Shown: one piece after another, positions 7,521 through 10,000 of the stretch
Layout of the letters: the number at the start of each line of letters is the position of its first letter
Numbering within the stretch: position 1 is the stretch's first letter
DNA from: Rheinheimera sp.
Lineage (GTDB): Bacteria; Pseudomonadota; Gammaproteobacteria; Enterobacterales; Alteromonadaceae
Assembly (NCBI RefSeq): GCF_020217005.1
Contig: NZ_JAIWOI010000330.1
Span: 1 to 10,000 of the forward strand
Direction: 5' to 3'
Length of the DNA: 10,000 nucleotides
Program-made: the position numbers and the translations under genes
The notes under the pieces: model-generated
Seen by the model: the letters and a program-made list of their open reading frames with translations, nothing else
The model's database searches: none
What the model was told of the DNA's origin: nothing

Positions 7521-7664
7521 TTAGCCGCGACGCTTACGTTGACAAGGAATAATGGTTTTTATGCTCTCACAAATCAGTGCCTTAGCAAAATCAAACCAAA
7601 CCATCTGACCAAACATCCGGCTGTTTAACTTTAGGTTATCGATCTGAGAGCTGTGTTTTATCAT
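7521..7664 (-). CDS. Candidate small ORF (47 aa), mrdA 5'-end duplicate
   Basis: An intact frame from ATG at 7662-7664 to TAA at 7521-7523 that exactly fills the rlmH-mrdA gap, with two bases to each neighbour. It starts MIKHSSQIDNL and ends CQRKRRG. Residues 1-32 align with no gap to PBP2 residues 1-32, sharing M1, I2, K3, I8, S15, M17, F18, Q20, F24, F26, A27, L30, I31 and C32. Over codons 15-32, 42 of 54 bases are identical. The 14 bases before both start codons also agree at nine positions. In PBP2 this region becomes the membrane anchor, but here Asp25, Lys28, Glu33 and Lys36 interrupt it, so it is probably not a transmembrane helix. There is no good ribosome site, so expression would need coupling to rlmH. 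It may be a relic of a tandem duplication or a small coupling/leader peptide; function unknown. Confidence 0.45.
   Translation of the reverse strand: MIKHSSQIDNLKLNSRMFGQMVWFDFAKALICESIKTIIPCQRKRRG
7521..7664. repeat. Diverged tandem duplication of the rlmH/mrdA junction
   Basis: The DNA from the ATG at 7664 repeats the first part of mrdA with a period of 146 bp (7664 to 7518). Identity is strongest at codons 15-32 and low in codons 5-14. The end of the unit (CGTCGCGGCTAA) resembles the end of rlmH (CATCGCGAATAA), so the unit may include the rlmH tail as well as the mrdA head. Hand-aligned only. Confidence 0.55.
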
Positions 7665-7666
7665 GC

Positions 7667-8137
7667 TTATTCGCGATGGTAGGGGTGGTTTGTACTAATA
7701 CTCCAGGCACGGTACAGGCTTTCGGCCAACACCACGCGGACCATAGGGTGAGGCATAGTCAGAGCTGATAATGACCATTTGCCTTCGCTGGCCGCAATAC
7801 AAGCCGGGGCTAAGCCTTCGGGGCCTCCAACCAATAAACAGACATCACGGCCATCCATTTGCCATTGCGTCAGTTTTTGTGCCAATTGTGGACTGCTCCA
7901 GTTGGCACCTTCGACCTCCAGCGTAATAATGCGGGCGCCTTTGGGCACAGCGGCCAGCATTTTTTCGCCTTCGGTTTCCAGAATACGTTTAATATCCGCA
8001 TTTTTACCGCGCTTACCCGCCGGAATTTCAATGAGTTCCAGTGGTAAATCACGCGGAAAACGACGGGCATATTCTTCATAAGCCGTAGTGACCCAATCAG
8101 GCATTTTGGTGCCGACTGCAATCAGCATTAACTTCAT
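7667..8137 (-). CDS. rlmH: 23S rRNA pseudouridine-1915 N3-methyltransferase RlmH
   Basis: SPOUT-family enzyme that methylates pseudouridine 1915 in helix 69 of 23S rRNA on the assembled 70S ribosome, using S-adenosylmethionine. At 156 residues it is one longer than E. coli RlmH (YbeA) and nearly colinear with it: N-terminal [16 protein letters not shown], the cofactor-binding knot loop LLVGGPEGL at 101-109, and the conserved end [17 protein letters not shown], whose final His and Arg are needed for activity in the family. It starts four bases after the rsfS stop, with TGGAG inside the end of rsfS, so the two ribosome-related genes are coupled. Two bases after its stop lies the start of a small ORF. 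Confidence 0.97.
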   Translation of the reverse strand: MKLMLIAVGTKMPDWVTTAYEEYARRFPRDLPLELIEIPAGKRGKNADIKRILETEGEKMLAAVPKGARIITLEVEGANWSSPQLAQKLTQWQMDGRDVCLLVGGPEGLAPACIAASEGKWSLSALTMPHPMVRVVLAESLYRAWSISTNHPYHRE

Positions 8138-8141
8138 GCCG

Positions 8142-8462
8142 TTAAACGCTCCAGAGTTTCTCTAACTGGTAAAAGCTGCGACTTTCTTCCTGCATCACAT
8201 GGGCTATCACTTCACCCAAATCAATCAGTACCCACTCGCCTGAACCTGAGCCTTCAATACCCAATACGCTAATGCCGGCTTTTTTCGCTTCTTTCGCCAG
8301 ATGATCGGCAATAGAACGGGTATGACGGTTTGAGGTGCCTGAGCAGATCACCATGGAATCTGTCACATTGGATTTCTCTCTGACATCCAGGCTGACAATA
8401 TCCTTGGCTTTCATGTCGTCCAGCTTGTCGAGGACGAATGCTAATAACTCTTGTGCTTGCAC
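8142..8462 (-). CDS. rsfS: Ribosomal silencing factor RsfS
   Basis: Binds ribosomal protein L14 (uL14) on the 50S subunit and blocks joining with 30S, lowering translation in stationary phase or starvation. The 106-residue product (E. coli RsfS/YbeB is 105) shows the family core: [14 protein letters not shown] near the start, [21 protein letters not shown] in the middle, and [16 protein letters not shown] toward the end. The start is a GTG at 8462 with a well-placed CCGGAG upstream, so the GTG is convincing. It heads the ribosome/cell-wall block. In E. coli cobC lies between nadD and this gene; here only a repeat and a promoter-like site do. Confidence 0.96.
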   Translation of the reverse strand: MQAQELLAFVLDKLDDMKAKDIVSLDVREKSNVTDSMVICSGTSNRHTRSIADHLAKEAKKAGISVLGIEGSGSGEWVLIDLGEVIAHVMQEESRSFYQLEKLWSV

Positions 8463-8490
8463 TTTTTACTCCGGGATCTAAAAACGCGGT

Positions 8491-8499
8491 ATGTTAACA
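8491..8499 (-). promoter_or_regulatory. Possible extended -10 promoter of rsfS
   Basis: The minus strand reads TGTTAACAT: TG, one base, then TAACAT (four of six to TATAAT). The implied start is near 8484, leaving about 22 bases to the GTG. No -35 was found. It lies just outside the ERIC-like repeat and would drive rsfS, rlmH and the cell-wall genes. Confidence 0.3.
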
Positions 8500-8516
8500 C
8501 TTTTTAGCAGGATCTT

Positions 8517-8636
8517 ATACCCAAGTTACTTGAAGTTTTGGCGATGCGACAAGCCAGCAAGACCTCAGGAGCATAGTCAAGCTGTGAGACTGGGGCGAGA
8601 TGGCGCAGTCAACAAAGCAACAACTTGAACAACGAC
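8517..8636. repeat. ERIC-like intergenic repeat, copy B
   Basis: An element of about 120 bp beginning ATACCCAAG, with a small perfect palindrome CAAGTTACTTG (8522-8532), a core CCTCAGGAGCATAG ... GACTGGGGCGAG close to the ERIC consensus, and a right end GTCAACAAAGCAACAACTTG. It shares with copy A, at a constant offset of 6339 bp, the blocks ATACCCAA, GCGACAAG and GACTGGGGCG; a 6-bp difference follows before the shared GTCAAC. It fills most of the nadD-rsfS gap and begins about four bases after the nadD stop. Confidence 0.7.
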
Positions 8637-8640
8637 GTTT

Positions 8641-9303
8641 TTATATGGCGCTGTACAGCCTTTCTGAATTTATATAGCGCAGTACTTCGGCTGGGATCAG
8701 TTGCTTTAGTTCGGCACACTGCTGATTTTTTTCTAGCTCAGTACGGATCCGCGTTGCACTCAAATCCAGCGGAGGGTTATTCAGTAGCATAATTTTGCCG
8801 GAGTCGAGCAAATGTAAGTCTTGCAGAGCTGTGGTGCCATACTGCTCAAGCAGCGAAGGGCAATCGCCATCGTCTGCCGTACTTCCGGGTCTTTGGCACA
8901 CCACCAGGTGCGCTAGTTGTAAAATACTCTGCCACTGATGCCACTGTTTAAAATAAGCCAGGGAATCCATGCCCATCACAAACAACAATCCACCCCGCGG
9001 ATACTGATCGCGCAGCAAACGTAAACTGTCGACTGTGTACGACGGACTCTGTTTATTCAACTCCAGGGGTTGCAGTGACAGGCCCTGGAAAGGTGCAATG
9101 GCCAATTGCACCATAGCAGCTCTATGTTGTGCGCTGACGCCAGGGCTGGCGCGATGCGCCGGCAAATGGCAGGGCATCAGTTGGACCTCACGCACTGCGC
9201 AATGCGTTAATACATACTGGGCACAGGCCAAATGTGCCTGATGTATGGGATCAAAAGTGCCGCCAAAGACGGCAAAGGCGCGATCAGGGCGTGAAGTCGG
9301 CAT
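8641..9303 (-). CDS. nadD: Nicotinate-nucleotide adenylyltransferase NadD
   Basis: Makes deamido-NAD from nicotinate mononucleotide and ATP, an essential cytoplasmic step of NAD synthesis. The 220-residue product (E. coli 213) has the nucleotidyltransferase signature GGTFDPIHQAH at 14-24 with His21 and His24, the substrate segment SYTVDSL at 88-94, MGMDSL at 110-115, and the closing LSATRIR motif at 181-187, equivalent to the ISSTxIR signature. The ATG at 9303 places the signature close to the N-terminus as usual. A TTG at 9345 would add 14 residues and lengthen the overlap with holA. With the ATG, the overlap with the end of holA is 20 bp, so the pair is probably coupled. Confidence 0.95.
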   Translation of the reverse strand: MPTSRPDRAFAVFGGTFDPIHQAHLACAQYVLTHCAVREVQLMPCHLPAHRASPGVSAQHRAAMVQLAIAPFQGLSLQPLELNKQSPSYTVDSLRLLRDQYPRGGLLFVMGMDSLAYFKQWHQWQSILQLAHLVVCQRPGSTADDGDCPSLLEQYGTTALQDLHLLDSGKIMLLNNPPLDLSATRIRTELEKNQQCAELKQLIPAEVLRYINSERLYSAI

Positions 9304-10000
9304 AACGCTGCTGCAATGAAAATACTTTAGACACAGGACTGACAAGCAGGCTGACTAAATGGCCCAGCGCCAGTTCAGGGTTGCTTAACGCACCTGATTT
9401 AAAAGCGCGGTCAAAGGCGGCCAGTTCCTGTTGTACATAACCCAGCCATTTGGCTGGCAAACGTGACACAGCCGTCTGATACATAGGCTGACGTTTAGGC
9501 CAAATGGCATTTTTTTTAAAAAAATCAGCCAGCGGTTTGCCTTGTTGCTGGGCCAGATGCATTTGCATCAGAGTGGCCACTTCTTTTTGCAGCTGCCAGG
9601 CGATAATCACGGGTTCAGTGTCCTGCTGTAATAACCGATCAAGCCGATGCAAGGCTTCGTTACCCTGCCCAGAAAGTAAGGCGTCCACTAATTGGAACAC
9701 CGAAAAGTGTGACTGGTCGGCTAAATGCTGTTCCAGAAGTTCAGCATCTATTGTGCCACTGATCAGGCTTAACCCCAGCTTTTCTAACTCTTGAGCGGCG
9801 GCTAATAAATTACCGGCGCAGTGGTGCTGCATCAACGTAATGGCGTCAGGTGTTAAATGCAACTTTAGCTGTGCGCCTCTTTGCTGCAGCCAACGCTGAA
9901 ACTGTTGATCGTCCAGCGGATAAAACTGCACTTGGACTGCTTGTTCGGCTAGCGTTTTAAACCAGGCCGATTTGGCGTAATCGTTAGCATTTTTAGAAGC
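9284..10000 (-). CDS. holA: DNA polymerase III delta subunit (HolA), C-terminal part
   Basis: The delta subunit of the clamp loader opens the beta sliding clamp for loading onto primed DNA. The 238 residues in the window are the C-terminal two-thirds; E. coli HolA has 343, and the frame is open to the right edge, so the start lies outside. Visible are SAWFKTLAEQAVQV, matching the end of the AAA+-like core, then EGNLL-like HCAGNLLAAAQELEKLGL, then FSVFQLVDALLSGQ, and the helical clamp-loader collar domain at the end. A GTG at 9931 is internal and not the start, since residues upstream of it align to HolA too. It overlaps nadD by 20 bp, as in the conserved leuS-lptE-holA-nadD order. Confidence 0.93.
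   Translation of the reverse strand, partial: ASKNANDYAKSAWFKTLAEQAVQVQFYPLDDQQFQRWLQQRGAQLKLHLTPDAITLMQHHCAGNLLAAAQELEKLGLSLISGTIDAELLEQHLADQSHFSVFQLVDALLSGQGNEALHRLDRLLQQDTEPVIIAWQLQKEVATLMQMHLAQQQGKPLADFFKKNAIWPKRQPMYQTAVSRLPAKWLGYVQQELAAFDRAFKSGALSNPELALGHLVSLLVSPVSKVFSLQQRYADFTP

Noticed and set aside
9304..9345. Longer NadD start at TTG 9345
   Set aside because: It would move the GGTFDPIH signature away from the N-terminus and extend the overlap with holA; the ATG at 9303 fits the family length.
1..10000. Defence system, prophage, CRISPR array or other accessory island
   Set aside because: All genes belong to a conserved chromosomal housekeeping order; no phage, transposase, toxin-antitoxin or spacer-repeat pattern was seen.

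Overview
This window reads as a chromosomal housekeeping region of a gammaproteobacterium of moderate GC content. Every recognisable gene is on the minus strand. In transcription order they are holA (5' end outside the window), nadD, rsfS, rlmH, mrdA, rodA, rlpA, dacA, ybeD, lipB and lipA, followed by the first codons of one more gene at the left edge. This is the classic holA-to-lipA order of Enterobacterales, Vibrionales and Alteromonadales. Protein details (lipB directly followed by lipA, no cobC between nadD and rsfS, 93-residue YbeD) fit an Alteromonadales/Rheinheimera-like organism best. That placement is an inference from remembered sequences, not a search.

Layout, right to left. holA (clamp-loader delta subunit) and nadD (NAD synthesis) overlap by 20 bp. 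An intergenic ERIC-like repeat follows, then a promoter-like site and a long, tightly packed block: rsfS (ribosome silencing), rlmH (23S rRNA methylation), an unannotated 47-codon ORF, mrdA/PBP2, rodA, rlpA and dacA/PBP5. The last four are the elongasome and envelope-maturation genes: RodA polymerises glycan, PBP2 crosslinks it, RlpA acts on glycan strands, and PBP5 trims pentapeptides. After dacA there is a second ERIC-like copy and then a clear Rho-independent terminator. Its T-tract runs into an extended -10 promoter for ybeD. lipB has its own TATAAT box and is coupled to lipA; together they make protein-bound lipoate.

The most unexpected signal is in the rlmH-mrdA gap. A 47-codon ORF fills it exactly, two bases after the rlmH stop and two bases before the mrdA start. 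Its first 32 codons align without gaps to the first 32 codons of mrdA (14 of 32 residues identical; 42 of 54 bases identical over codons 15-32, counted by hand). It looks like a diverged tandem duplication of the rlmH/mrdA junction that has stayed open. Other points of note are the paired ERIC-like repeats, each placed directly behind a stop codon, a 20-bp triplicated repeat running across the lipA stop codon, and the strong ribosome site of the truncated gene at the left edge. No mobile genes, CRISPR arrays, tRNA or rRNA genes were seen.
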